Assembly: GCF_022539665.2 (NCBI RefSeq)
Contig: NC_081334.1
Location: forward strand, 1,674,001-1,738,000
Direction: 5' to 3'
From: Daphnia carinata
Lineage: Eukaryota; Arthropoda; Branchiopoda; Diplostraca; Daphniidae
Length of the DNA stretch: 64,000 nucleotides
Under the pieces are notes generated by a model that worked only from the letters and a program-made list of their open reading frames with translations, ran no database searches and had not been told where the DNA came from. The first letter of the stretch is position 1; each line of letters begins with the position of its first letter. The translations under genes were made by a program, and so were the position numbers. Of the stretch, positions 34,016 to 46,228 are shown one piece after another.

Positions 34016-35200
34016 ATGGCTGTTGGAAAGAATAAGGGACTTTCAAAAGGGGGTAAAAAGGGTCTGAAAAAGAAGATGTAAGTAATTTTATCATCGTTAA
34101 ACTTATCAGTGAATCTTCCTGTTTCGTATGGTGAATTATTCTGTGAGCATGACAACGGATGTCATAGATTCTTTGAGATGTGAAAACCCCGGCGACGTGT
34201 TCAGTCTAAATACCAACTATCGAAGTTGAGTTCATTTTGAATTTTTTTTTCTCTTTTAGTATTGATCCTTTCACTCGCAAAGACTGGTATGACATTAAGG
34301 CACCGTCTATGTTCGCAGTCCGTCAGGTTGGCAAAACATTAGTCAACAGGACTCAAGGAACACGTAAGAAAAAATATGACCATTGTCCACTTCCAGTTTA
34401 AACGTTTCTAATGTATTATTGCTTCATTCAGGTATTGCTTCCGAAGGCTTGAAGGGCCGCGTATTCGAAGTTTCTCTCACCGATCTTCAGAATGAATCTG
34501 ATTCTGAGAGGGCATTCCGCAAGTTCAAGCTGATCTCTGAAGATGTTCAAGTGAGCTACCATTTGCACATGTATTTTATTTTGGTAGACAGATCCTTAAT
34601 GTTCTAACAACTTGCATAGGGTCGTAACTTGTTGACAAACTTCCATGGAATGGACATGACTACAGATAAGCTTCGATCAATGGTGAAGAAATGGCAATCC
34701 CTTATTGAAGCCAGTGTTGAGGTGAAGACCACTGACGGATACTTGCTCCGAGTATTCTGCATTGGTTTCACCAAGAAGGAGAGCGAGTCTACTCGCAAAA
34801 CATGCTATGCTCAGCATGCTCAGATCAAGGCCATCCGTAAGAAGATGGTTGACATCATCACTCGTGAGGTTGGCTCCGTGGATTTGAAAGGTCAGTGTTG
34901 CATTTGTTATTTTGAATGATAGAATTTAATGTAATGTTTTCCATTATTTCAGAGGTTGTTAGTAAGCTGATCCCTGACTCCATCAGCAAAGACATTGAGA
35001 AGTCCTGCCAGGGAATTTACCCTCTCCACGACGTCAATATCCGGAAGGTAAAAGTCCTCAAGAAGCCAAAGTTCGACATTGGCAAGCTCCTGGAATTGCA
35101 CGGAGACGGTGGCAAGTCCGGAGTTGGCGGCGAAGGTGGAGTTTCGGGCTCTGTGGACCGACCCGAAGGCTACGAACCCCCTGTTCAAGAGTCTGTTTAG
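34016..35200 (+). CDS. RPS3A: 40S ribosomal protein S3a (eS1)
   Basis: Five exons (34016-34077, 34260-34363, 34432-34550, 34620-34890, 34953-35200) give 267 residues, the normal length. The start is [20 protein letters not shown]. The body shows the conserved blocks [65 protein letters not shown] and [15 protein letters not shown], and the C-terminus ends PPVQESV. It is a structural component of the small ribosomal subunit near the mRNA exit. Pyrimidine-rich sequence (TAGTCTTTTCT at about 33985-33995) just upstream may be a 5' TOP element, common to ribosomal protein genes. An AATAAA lies at about 35265. The protein looks intact in every exon. Confidence 0.97.
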
Positions 35201-36086
35201 TAGGAGAGAAGTGTTTTGCCATCTTCTTAAACTGACATTTGAGACAGCGTGAAGGCGGTGGCCCCAATAAAAAAAACTTCAAAAAAAATTGTCACTTCTA
35301 TTTATTTTAATACGTGGAATGCTAATTACTTCGATTGAAGTAGTTGATACATACAGAATTTGTTCTGTTTTTCCAACTACCCCGTTGGGGTAAACTTTTA
35401 AAATAGAAACGGAACAGGTGATTCATATAAATCAAAATTTGGCAGGTATGCTTGAGTCACCAGTTTTAAATTTTGAAATTGATTGCTTTATATCTAACTG
35501 CTTAATCGGGAAAACTATCTTTGTTCAATGGGGAATAACAGCGAAAAGTGTTGCATAGTATGAAGATCTAGTACTGATCTGGCTAGGTAGATGGTTCTGT
35601 GCATTGCAGTGAAGGCCTCGTATTGGTCATTTTTTATTGCTTGCTGTATAGCAATAACCCCAGCAGGCGGCGATTCTCAAAAAGATATACTGTCAACAAG
35701 TGAAATTCAGTTTTCATTAAATTTTTTCTAAATATATCTAATTCCTTGAGGAATTGTGGCACATGTGTGCGATATTGGTAAAATGGGAAAGATGGATTTT
35801 GCTGCTTCATGCATCTGAGATAATGCAAGACAGCTTTCCTCGCATGTGTTAGTCGGCGACCAGCTCTATTGCTGGAACATCATACTGGCTCTGGTCTGTG
35901 GTTACCAAATATTTCATCTTGTGATTAGTATTGTTTTTAGTCATCTTCAGCAAGTTTTGCTTCACAAAAATTGTAAGTCACTTATTGGATTTTCTGCATG
36001 AGAATTGACTACATATTATTTATATACCTAGATTCGCAAAACAGAAAACTATTTAAAAAGGCAACATATTTATTTGAAGCAGAAAC
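35201..36086. other. Intergenic region with a possible decayed minus-strand reading frame
   Basis: On the minus strand, coding-like text runs from about 35960 down to 35505 but changes frame. It reads TTDQSQYDVPAIELVAD, then a stop, then VLHYLRCMKQQNPSFPFYQY and RTHVPQFLKELDIFRKN, then in another frame PAGVIAIQQAIKNDQYEAF and TAMHRTIYLARSVLDLHTMQ. I do not recognise the family. Either small introns that I have not resolved or decay could explain the breaks. The remainder holds the RPS3A 3' UTR and the presumed promoter of the next gene. Confidence 0.35.
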
Positions 36087-39000
36087 ATGATTCAGCCTGG
36101 GATAACTTTGCTGCTGATCTTAGCTGTATTCAGTAAGTTCTATCTTGCTTATCAAATTTGCCTTCCTCTTGGTAAATGTCATGACTGGGTTAAGGGTGAA
36201 GGCCAGATAACAAGTTCCCTCTAGAGCTCTTATCATATAGGATATTGAGCCATTTATGTTGAATGGGAAACTTCAAAATTTCAGATCAGCAGTTTAAATG
36301 TCCAAACTTTTTTTTTTCATCTGCATTTGTGGAAAAGCTGGATAATTTTAATCTTTCTTTTATAATTTTTTTAAAGGTTCTATCTGTCAACAAGCTCCTG
36401 GTACTATAGAAACTTCATTGATTCTCCAGGCTGATGAAATTTAATTTAAACATTTTATTTATGCAGCAACTAGCACTAGACAATATGAATTGGGGACCAC
36501 ATATAGCTACCACTACACAGCTGCAGTATTACTTAATGAAGCACCACCACTATTCTCCCAAAATGCAACTAAAGCAAGAGGGACTGATGTTGGATATCAA
36601 GTAACATCATCATTATCATTTATGACTAAACCAGTTTATCACAGAATTTTTTGTCTGGTAAGATTACAGCAACAGTTGAAGTAACACCAGTATGGCGGAA
36701 CCCGTCAGATGCCGCTCACATGCTGTTTGAACTATTGGTAATTGCGTATAATCAACTCGATTTGGTAACCTAGCTATAAATTGTATTTTTAGATGTCAAG
36801 CCCGAAGCTTTCTGTACGGTCTCGAAAAGCCCAACAACCTGATGGGTTTGTTGATCACTCGTCGCCTTTGGATGATGCGCAATCCACCCCTGTGTACATC
36901 GACTGGAACGATGGGCAAATATCTCATATTTACGCTTTTGAATCTGAATCTGTTTCCCTCAAGAACCTAAAAAAAGGCATAGCTAGCCTTTTCCAACTTC
37001 AGACGTCGGGCATTGAAATTCATGAACTTGATGCTTCTGGAAATTGCACCGCCACCTATAACAGCCTAGGTGGCCGCACGTTTTTAAAAATTAAAAGTAA
37101 TTGCCAATTTCGAAGACCAACTTCGTCATTTTCCCAGTCTCAGAAAGTAAGTGTGGATTTTATTTTTTTGCAGTTGATGACAGTGTTGCTAAAGTATTAT
37201 TTTTTAGATCTTGGGTATAGCGTCTGTCAGCAGCCAACAAACCAAATTTAATTTAAAAGGTGATTCCGATGTAATGGACACGTTGACATCGACTGAAGTG
37301 CATGCCATCAGAGTGAAGCTGCGCTCTCAAGCCGGAGCTTCTGTGATTTCACGTCAGTATCTTCGATTGAACGGTATGATTTGCATGTGAATAATAGAAA
37401 TTAGAAATCAATTTTCTAAATTTTGTTAATTTCAGGCGAGTCAAAATCAAATAAGAAGTTTCCTGCCGCATCACTCGCTAAAGCGGTCAATTCAATTATG
37501 ATGAGTACAAATGTAAACCTTATCGAAGATAATCTTCAACTCGTGGAAGAATCGGTAGACGCCTGTGAAACTTCGTCTTGCAAAAACGTATGTCCGATCC
37601 ATTTATTCCTAGCTGGACAACATAATTTTGTTTTCCTTTCCTCTCGCAGCTTAAAAAAGCTGTTAATGATCTGAGAAAAAACCTTCAAACCTCAAATGTT
37701 GCGAAGCCTTCTGGCGCCGGTGCATTCGGCAAACTTTTACCCATTGTCCGGCGGTCATCAAAAGTTGATATTTTGGCTTTGTTGAAAGATTCCAAGAACA
37801 AACCTATTTTGTAAGTATTCTGTTATCTTTTTATTTTCGTAACTCCTTTTGAGATAACTATTTTTTAGACCTCAGCTGATGGACGTTGTGGCAGCGGCTC
37901 AAACCGCTGAAAGCTTCACTGCTGCTCTAGAGGCAATCAACTTTCAATCTCAAGACATTGATCTGGCTGAACGATTTCTACAGGTGGTTTCTTTATCGAC
38001 CCATCCCTCTGAAGATATTCTTCAAGGTAATCTAAGTTGAAGTGGCTAAAAGGTGGGAAGCAATAAACTAAAAATTGCTTTTTAGGTTTGTTACAACTCT
38101 CAAGGAAAATCAAGTCAGAAAAGCTCAGCGAAACAGCATTACTGAGTTTGGCTGCTGTAACGAGAACTTTTGCTTCAAATCCGGAGAAAGCGGGCAGTCC
38201 GGTATGAAATCATTTCATTTTACCAATTCAAATCACATTCTTTTAGATCCTCTTTGCTATGTTTAAATGAGAATTTTAACTGAATAGTTGGTGGCAAAGA
38301 TCCACAAATACGTTACCGACAACTTGGAAGCTTGTTCCAATGAAGACTGTAAACAACTGTATATGCGAGTTCTAAGAAATTTAGGCTCAATAGAAATGCT
38401 GCCCATTCTATTAGCTCACATTGACAGTAGTGACAAGAAGACTTCAGTTTGGGCAGTCAAAGCTGTCAGAGCTCTTCCCGCATCCATTTTCCTCGATGGC
38501 CGCGTCAAAGAAAAACTGCAGCGAGTTTACTTCCAAATAGGCCGCCGTTACGACTCGAGCGCTCGCACATTGGCATTGGATACGTTACTCGAACATGAAC
38601 CTGACGAAGCCTTTCTTCTTGAGGTTTTGACTTCTCTTTCGATGGGAGGCAGCGAAAATTTAGAACTAAACACCTACACCTTGCAACGATTGCAAGAATA
38701 TGCTGAAAACGATCCAATTTTACACTCGAAACTAAAACAACTCTTATCAGATCGACCGTCTCTAAATACTTACCACGTGTTTGCCCAAAACGGGATGTCG
38801 ACTACTTTTTCTCGCGTTCTTTATCGCAACATTGATGGGAATGGAACTTTCAGGTAAGACGCTTATACATTCGTCGAAAGAAGTAATATTCTTTTATTTT
38901 ACGATTACAGTTCTTCCACTGAAGCGGTAAACAAAATGATGAAGCGTGCTGCGTTTGATGTCTACGTGCGCAATTCCGAAGATGCCTTTCAATTACTCTC

Positions 39001-39985
39001 GGTATTTAAAAATGCTATTCGATTCATGTTTCACAGGAAAATGGCGTTTCAGATGTTACAAGACAACATTACTTTGACAACAGGTTGGTCTTTTTACTGG
39101 AGGGCTGGGTTCCCTAATGGGGTTTTCTAGCACAGAAGGTGAAGAAGAAGAAGAAGCTACGGCTGGAATGGAAGTTACACTTGCGGGCGTCCAGCTCAGA
39201 CCTATTGTTTTCTTTACTGGTCAAGGCGAGCTAATGGGTCACGTTTGGTCAGGAACAGCGTCCGAAAGAACCACTGCTCTGCAGGTGACAAAATCAAAAA
39301 CAAAAAGAATATTTTCCTAGTTTTAAATAAATTTTTTTTGTTACAAAATTGACTGGCATTTAGGCAACTGTGCTGCTTCAAGATCACCGTCAAGCAGTAG
39401 TACTACAAAGCGGTTTCATCGCTGTATTAGATATTCGTGGATCTGTTTCTTTTGATTTCGGAGGAGAGATCCAAATCAGTATTTGGAACAGAAACTCGCA
39501 TTCAGTTGTGGAAGATATGTAAGTTGGCCAAAGACCACAAACATGCTAATTGCAAAAAAAAAATGTTTTTATAATTATAATAATTTTCCCCCTAGCGCTG
39601 CGTGGCAACTGGATGGATCATTGAGATTAGATACACCTTTTGTTAAATCTTCCGTTGATTTCACGACGAGCGCCGCCTCCCGTGTCGATTTCGTGAATGA
39701 CGTCAGCTTCGCTAATGGGATTCTTTTATGCTTGCGTATGGGTCAAGCCGAGTTCCATATAAAGTAACCGGAGACTTTTCTTTCACAAATTCATATTTTA
39801 CGAGCCCTAACTTTTACAAATTTGTGTCCTCCTCTAGTTACACTGTACAAAAGCGTGAAAGCATTCCGGGCACTAAGCATTGGATTCATAAGAAGAAAAA
39901 ACGTAAGGATTTTATCCCGGGTCGCACGTTTAAGCTGAATGACCAAAATTCTGGCTTTTGTAATGAAATGTTTCCTAAAACATAG
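36087..39985 (+). CDS. MTTP: Microsomal triglyceride transfer protein, large subunit (MTP)
   Basis: Sixteen exons join in frame to about 902 residues, close to vertebrate MTP (894). The segments are 36087-36132, 36467-36600, 36645-36737, 36793-37146, 37208-37373, 37436-37587, 37650-37810, 37869-38026, 38086-38201, 38288-38853, 38911-39001, 39037-39083, 39131-39284, 39364-39518, 39596-39763, 39838-39985. The ATG at 36087 starts a signal peptide (MIQPGITLLLILAVF), then RQYELGTTYSYHYTAAVLL begins the vitellogenin-N lipid-transfer domain. Diagnostic blocks are LKKGIASLFQLQ, SGNCTATYNSLGG, LPQLMDVVAAAQT, the helical region LYMRVLRNLGSIEMLPILL, VQLRPIVFF, and the beta-sheet C-terminus DIRGSVSFDFGGEIQISIW. 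The protein works in the ER lumen, with protein disulfide isomerase, to load lipid onto apoB-type lipoproteins. Introns at 39002-39036 (35 bp), 36601-36644 (44 bp) and 39084-39130 (47 bp) are very short. That part of the model is the least certain, although it alone keeps frame. Confidence 0.9.
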
Positions 39986-40227
39986 AATGGATCATCATTA
40001 AAAAAAAAACCGTATAGTCTCAATGCCGGTCTGTTAAGTAAGTTCTAGGGTCCAAAGATGCTCAAATGAAGCTAAGTGGTTTAAGTAGTTTACAACATGA
40101 TGGTTATAAACAAAAATTAAAAAAAAAACTGTGGCAATGTGAAAAATGTGTTTGTTGCTGAATAAACCTGGATATGTTCCATTAAAACAAATTGCATTTT
40201 CATCTCATATGAAATTGATAAAAAGGG

Positions 40228-40841
40228 TCACTCTAAACTTTTGACTATGCATTGATTGACAACTTCCAACAAGTTACTGTTTTCCAAAGCAGCAGAAACT
40301 CTCTCTTTGTCAGCTAGCTGTTTGTTAACAGCTTCTTCAGATGCATGAGAACCTGGTGAAATGTTCACTTCCACTTTAAACCTGGGAGGTAGTGACCTTA
40401 GAAGGCAAACTTTGATGGATAGTCCTATTAATGTTGCCATGCTGCAGTGAGGAATAGTTGGAGTATAAAAGACTTTCACACTGTTTTTATGATCATCGAC
40501 CTATAGCCACCAAAAAGTTTCAAAGTTATTAGTAGTAAAACTAGTAAAATCAATATTTACTTCAATGTTTGTAATTTGTACAACATTCAGTTCTTCAAGT
40601 GACATTGGATGTTCAGGATCACTAATATCCCTTAATAAATCTTTGTGGTAAGAATAAGTAAAAATGTAATTATTAAACAAAAGCAAGACGTAAAATGTGT
40701 GGGACTATGATTTTTACCGAATATTTCCCTTTCATCTATAGGGTCCTTAACAGATTCGTCTTCTTCTTCTATCGTAACTTCTCTTTTAGTCTTTTTGACA
40801 AATCGCTGTGGGTTAACATTCTCGATTCCTTTAGTAGTCAT
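40228..40841 (-). CDS. CIAO2B: Cytosolic iron-sulfur assembly component 2B (MIP18/FAM96B, galla-2)
   Basis: Three exons (40841-40718, 40640-40561, 40500-40228) give about 158 residues, the family length. The sequence shows [61 protein letters not shown] with the conserved reactive Cys in [25 protein letters not shown], and [11 protein letters not shown] near the end. This DUF59-type protein is part of the cytosolic iron-sulfur targeting complex with CIAO1 and MMS19, which delivers Fe-S clusters to DNA polymerases, helicases and other enzymes. It is divergent from the RABGGTB gene, with 558 bp between their start codons. Confidence 0.95.
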
Positions 40842-41399
40842 TTTATGCTCCTATCTAACTGCGATTTTGCGTATGGCAGAACTACAAATCAGACAACCAA
40901 GTCAATAGTAAACATGGGCAGCAGTGTCATCTAGTGGTTTGTTTTAAACTCACCTAAATAGTAAACCTACATTATGTTTTTTTTTAGTTCTGATATTAAT
41001 TATATCATGAATCCAAGTTAAAATTAACTAACACATTGAAACGTTGGGTTAAAGAATGCGTTTTTTTTAAATGCCCGTAATGACTTTGTCTCTGTTTTGA
41101 TTTGGCTCTAGATTAAAACACAGACGTCGTCTGCTGTTTGCTAAAAGAAAAAAGAAAAACACGCTTAACACTCAACAACTTACAGTGTTACAGTGTTCGT
41201 TTTCAATAAGCGATTGGCTTTATTATTTGAATTCAACTGAAAATCCCAAAATTTCGTGTGTATGATAAATTTAATCTCATAATAAAGAGTTTCCTTACAT
41301 CCCATCATCTAGATTATGGTACCTTTGAATTACATTAGTATAGTTTCAAGTTTAAAAATTTAATAATAAAGGTTTCTAATGTGTTAATAGGCTCTTCTG
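40842..41399. promoter_or_regulatory. Shared divergent promoter region, CIAO2B and RABGGTB
   Basis: The start codons of two housekeeping genes face away from each other across 558 bp. The sequence is AT-rich with short T runs, and a TTAATAG just before 41391 could be a splice acceptor for a non-coding first exon of RABGGTB. No TATA box is evident. Confidence 0.4.
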
Positions 41400-42678
41400 A
41401 TGAACGATATAGTACTTCCAAAGGATGATGATATTCCGGATCTTCTTCTGTCAAAGCATGCAAGTTTTTTGGCAGCTTACGGAACTAATAAAGATGATTA
41501 TGAGTTCTGTATGACAGAGTATCTCAGAATGAATGGAATCTATTGGAGTTTGACTGCAATGGATTTAATGGGCAAGCTAAGTGAGATGGATAGAGATGGG
41601 ATTATAGAATTTATAAAACAGTGCCAACATGATAATGGAGGTGTAGGAGCAAGTATTGATCATGATCCTCACCTACTCTACACCTTGAGTGCTGTTCAGG
41701 TGAATATTGGTTTTCATTTCTTGTGCCTTTAAATAGTCATGTGTTAATTAATCTTTTTTTCAATTATGGTATGCTAGATCTTATGTCTGTATGATGCACT
41801 TGATGCCATTGATTGTGAGAAAGTTACCAAATATGTTGTGAACTTGCAAAACAGTGATGGAAGTTTCTGTGGTGACCAGTGGGGTGAGATTGATACAAGG
41901 TTCTCAATGTGTGCTGTGGCTTGCTTGGCACTTTTGGTATATATTTATTTATGTTATTTGGTCTTTCTTAAACTCATTGTTTTCTGTCCTTATTTTTTCT
42001 CTCTAGGGAAAGCTGGACGCTATGAATATCGATGACGCAGTAAATTTTGTAATTTCATGCATGAATTTCGATGGAGGCTTTGGATGCAGGCCTGGATCTG
42101 AAAGTCATGCTGGGTAAGCCAGATAAATGAAAAAGTAAATGAACAGTTAAACTTTATTCATTAATTTTTTTTTTTTACCTTTATGATAGTCAAGTATATT
42201 GCTGCGTTGGGATGCTTTCGATTACGGGTCACCTACACTTAATTAAAGCCGACAGCCTGGGCTGGTGGTTGTGTGAGCGGCAATTGCCCAGTGGCGGTAA
42301 CGTCCACAGTGTTGGGGAACCCAGGAATTTACTCATATTTAAATGAGCCGTTTGTTGTTAGGTTTGAATGGCCGCCCCGAGAAATTGCCCGACGTATGCT
42401 ACTCTTGGTGGGTAGTTGCTTCCCTGCGTATTATCGGCCGGTTGGATTGGCTTGATAAGAACCAACTAAGAAAATTCATTATGGCTTGTCAGGATGTCGA
42501 AACAGGCGGATTCAGTGACCGTCCTAATGATATGCCCGATCCGTTTCACACCCTATTCGGTTTAGCAGGTCTCTCTCTTCTCGGTGAATCAAGTCTTAAA
42601 ACCATCAACCCTGTGTTTTGCATGCCACAACTAATTATATCTCGCCTAAAAGTTCTACCACAAACATTGACAATATAG
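41400..42678 (+). CDS. RABGGTB: Rab geranylgeranyltransferase beta subunit
   Basis: Five exons (41400-41699, 41778-41936, 42007-42113, 42190-42296, 42362-42678) give about 329 residues, against 331 in mammals. Prenyltransferase repeats are visible: [78 protein letters not shown] and [20 protein letters not shown]. The zinc ligands are the Asp and Cys of LPDVCYSWW and the His of [11 protein letters not shown]. As the catalytic subunit of GGTase-II it attaches geranylgeranyl groups to Rab C-terminal cysteines presented by REP. The ATG at 41400 lies just after an acceptor-like TTAATAG, so translation may begin in a second exon, but the N-terminus ([20 protein letters not shown]) matches the family length. 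Confidence 0.95.
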
Positions 42679-43176
42679 CAAGCCATTAAAACATTCTTGG
42701 TCAGAAGAACAGCTGAATAAAAGGAAATTTTTCAGAAACGGCAACAATGGTGATCATTCTAGGTTATTCCATGGTTTAGACACTGAAGTGTCAGAATATA
42801 ATCAACCAATGCACTTTGCCCGAATCCTTTTTAATTATGGCAATCCGTTTTACCCCCCCAAAAAAAAAAAAAATTCAGCCTTTTTTTTCTTTTTTACAGC
42901 TATGGCCATCTATCGGCCAGATTCCTAGTTAATTTTCTAAATACAACTTTACGCATTTTAGCCATATAAATATATAATTTTTTAAATTATAACTTTATTT
43001 TATTAAAATATGACATACAATAATTATTTTGTTATATTCTACTTACTTAACTTTATTATTATTACTATTAACTATTAACTTTCCATTTTGTGCTGCAGCA
43101 ATTATAATGAATGTAATTCTAATAGCAATGAGAATAATTGCTGTTTCAGGTATAAATAATATGTTTGAGTAATATA
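42679..43176. other. AT-rich DNA between RABGGTB and the palindrome
   Basis: No coding region is recognised. It includes homopolymer C and A runs (about 42853-42875) and a very AT-rich tract. It ends in the hairpin described at 43158-43244. Confidence 0.45.
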
Positions 43177-43244
43177 AAGTCATTATTGGTTGTTGCGCTG
43201 TGAAAATAATACACAATAACGACTTTGTATTACTCAAACATATT
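43158..43244. repeat. Hairpin at the outer edge of the left palindrome arm
   Basis: Positions 43158-43188 and 43214-43244 are reverse complements over 31 bp with about three mismatches, separated by 25 bp. Shared text is AATATGTTTGAGTAATA and the pair AAGTC(A/G)TTATTG. The palindrome boundary at 43177 falls inside the outer half of this hairpin. Confidence 0.8.
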
Positions 43245-43559
43245 AATTTTCTTAAGTTAAATTTTCATTTGGATAAGTACTTTAAATGTTTAAAAACATT
43301 TAATTTGTGGTGGATAAAATTTCTCGTAATGACTTTTGCGTCCACAAGAGGCACCTTAAACAGTGGCTCGTCGGACAGTTTTTTTTTCAGGCATACTTTT
43401 AGATTGGCTTAACGCGTGTAGTCTGCTGTCTACTTTACTCGCTAGATAGACCGTCCTCGCTAGATTTTACTTCTTGACCTCTATATAATCTAATTTGTTT
43501 CATTCTGATCTACATTTTTTCTGTCCAGGGTCATAAGGAAGTGTTTTCTTGTATTCCTA

Positions 43560-45529
<1,970 letters not shown>

Positions 45530-45530
<1 letters not shown>

Positions 45531-46228
45531 ATATATATGAATTAAGAGTTTTTATGCCTAATGGTGTTTTACTGTCTTATTATAGATGAACAATAAAAGC
45601 CGATGTCGAGGTGACGAAGAAAACAACACGTCGAGGTGCCGTCAAACGTGCCTCCGTTCCGGAGAAGGAAGCGCCGGAAGGCAAAAGGCGTCGTGGTGAA
45701 ACGAAAGCCAATAAATACGTTGCTGGATTGGATGATGTAGAAATGTTACACGAAGGCAAAGGACATGCTGCCGACATCCACGCCAATCACGTGCCAGATG
45801 AGCCGGAGGCGAACAATGGATCGCCAGTCACATCCGTCAAAAGTGGACGATCTACTCGCGCAAAGGGCGCACTCAAAGTTCATTTTGACGTGGCCGAAAC
45901 GGCGCATTCGCCAGCCAGATCCACCCGTTCGGCGCGGAAGACGGCTTCACCGGCCGAGAAGAAAGTCTCTGTCCAGCTGGAACGCGACCCCGACATTGAG
46001 ACTTTGGCCGCTACAGCCAAAGAAGAGGAAGAGAAAGCACCGGCCGCCAAACGTTCACGACAAAAGAAGGGCCCGGCAGTATCTGCCGCAACAATGGCGG
46101 ATGAACCTCCGGCCGTGCCGGCCACGAAACGGACACGTGGTGGCAAGAAAACAACTAGCGAACCTGAGCTTGTTAAGGAGGATACCTCATCGCCACCACC
46201 ACCACCTCGACGTACTAGAAACATCTAA
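45530..46228 (+). CDS. Basic low-complexity open frame, left copy
   Basis: An open frame of 205 codons (from GTG at 45611) is rich in Lys, Arg, Ala, Glu, Ser and Pro. It includes TRRGAVKRASVPEKEAPEGK, YVAGLDDVEMLHEGKG, STRAKGALKVHFDVAET, RSTRSARKTASPAEKKVSV and a C-terminal TSSPPPPPRRTRNI. It resembles a disordered nuclear-protein tail. It has no proper ATG, so it is more likely the last exon of a gene, perhaps joined at an acceptor near 45585-45600. I do not recognise the family. It starts right after the vasa-like pseudogene in the same direction and might be a fused or captured 3' exon. The mirror copy in the right arm carries a one-base deletion that breaks the frame. Confidence 0.45.
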
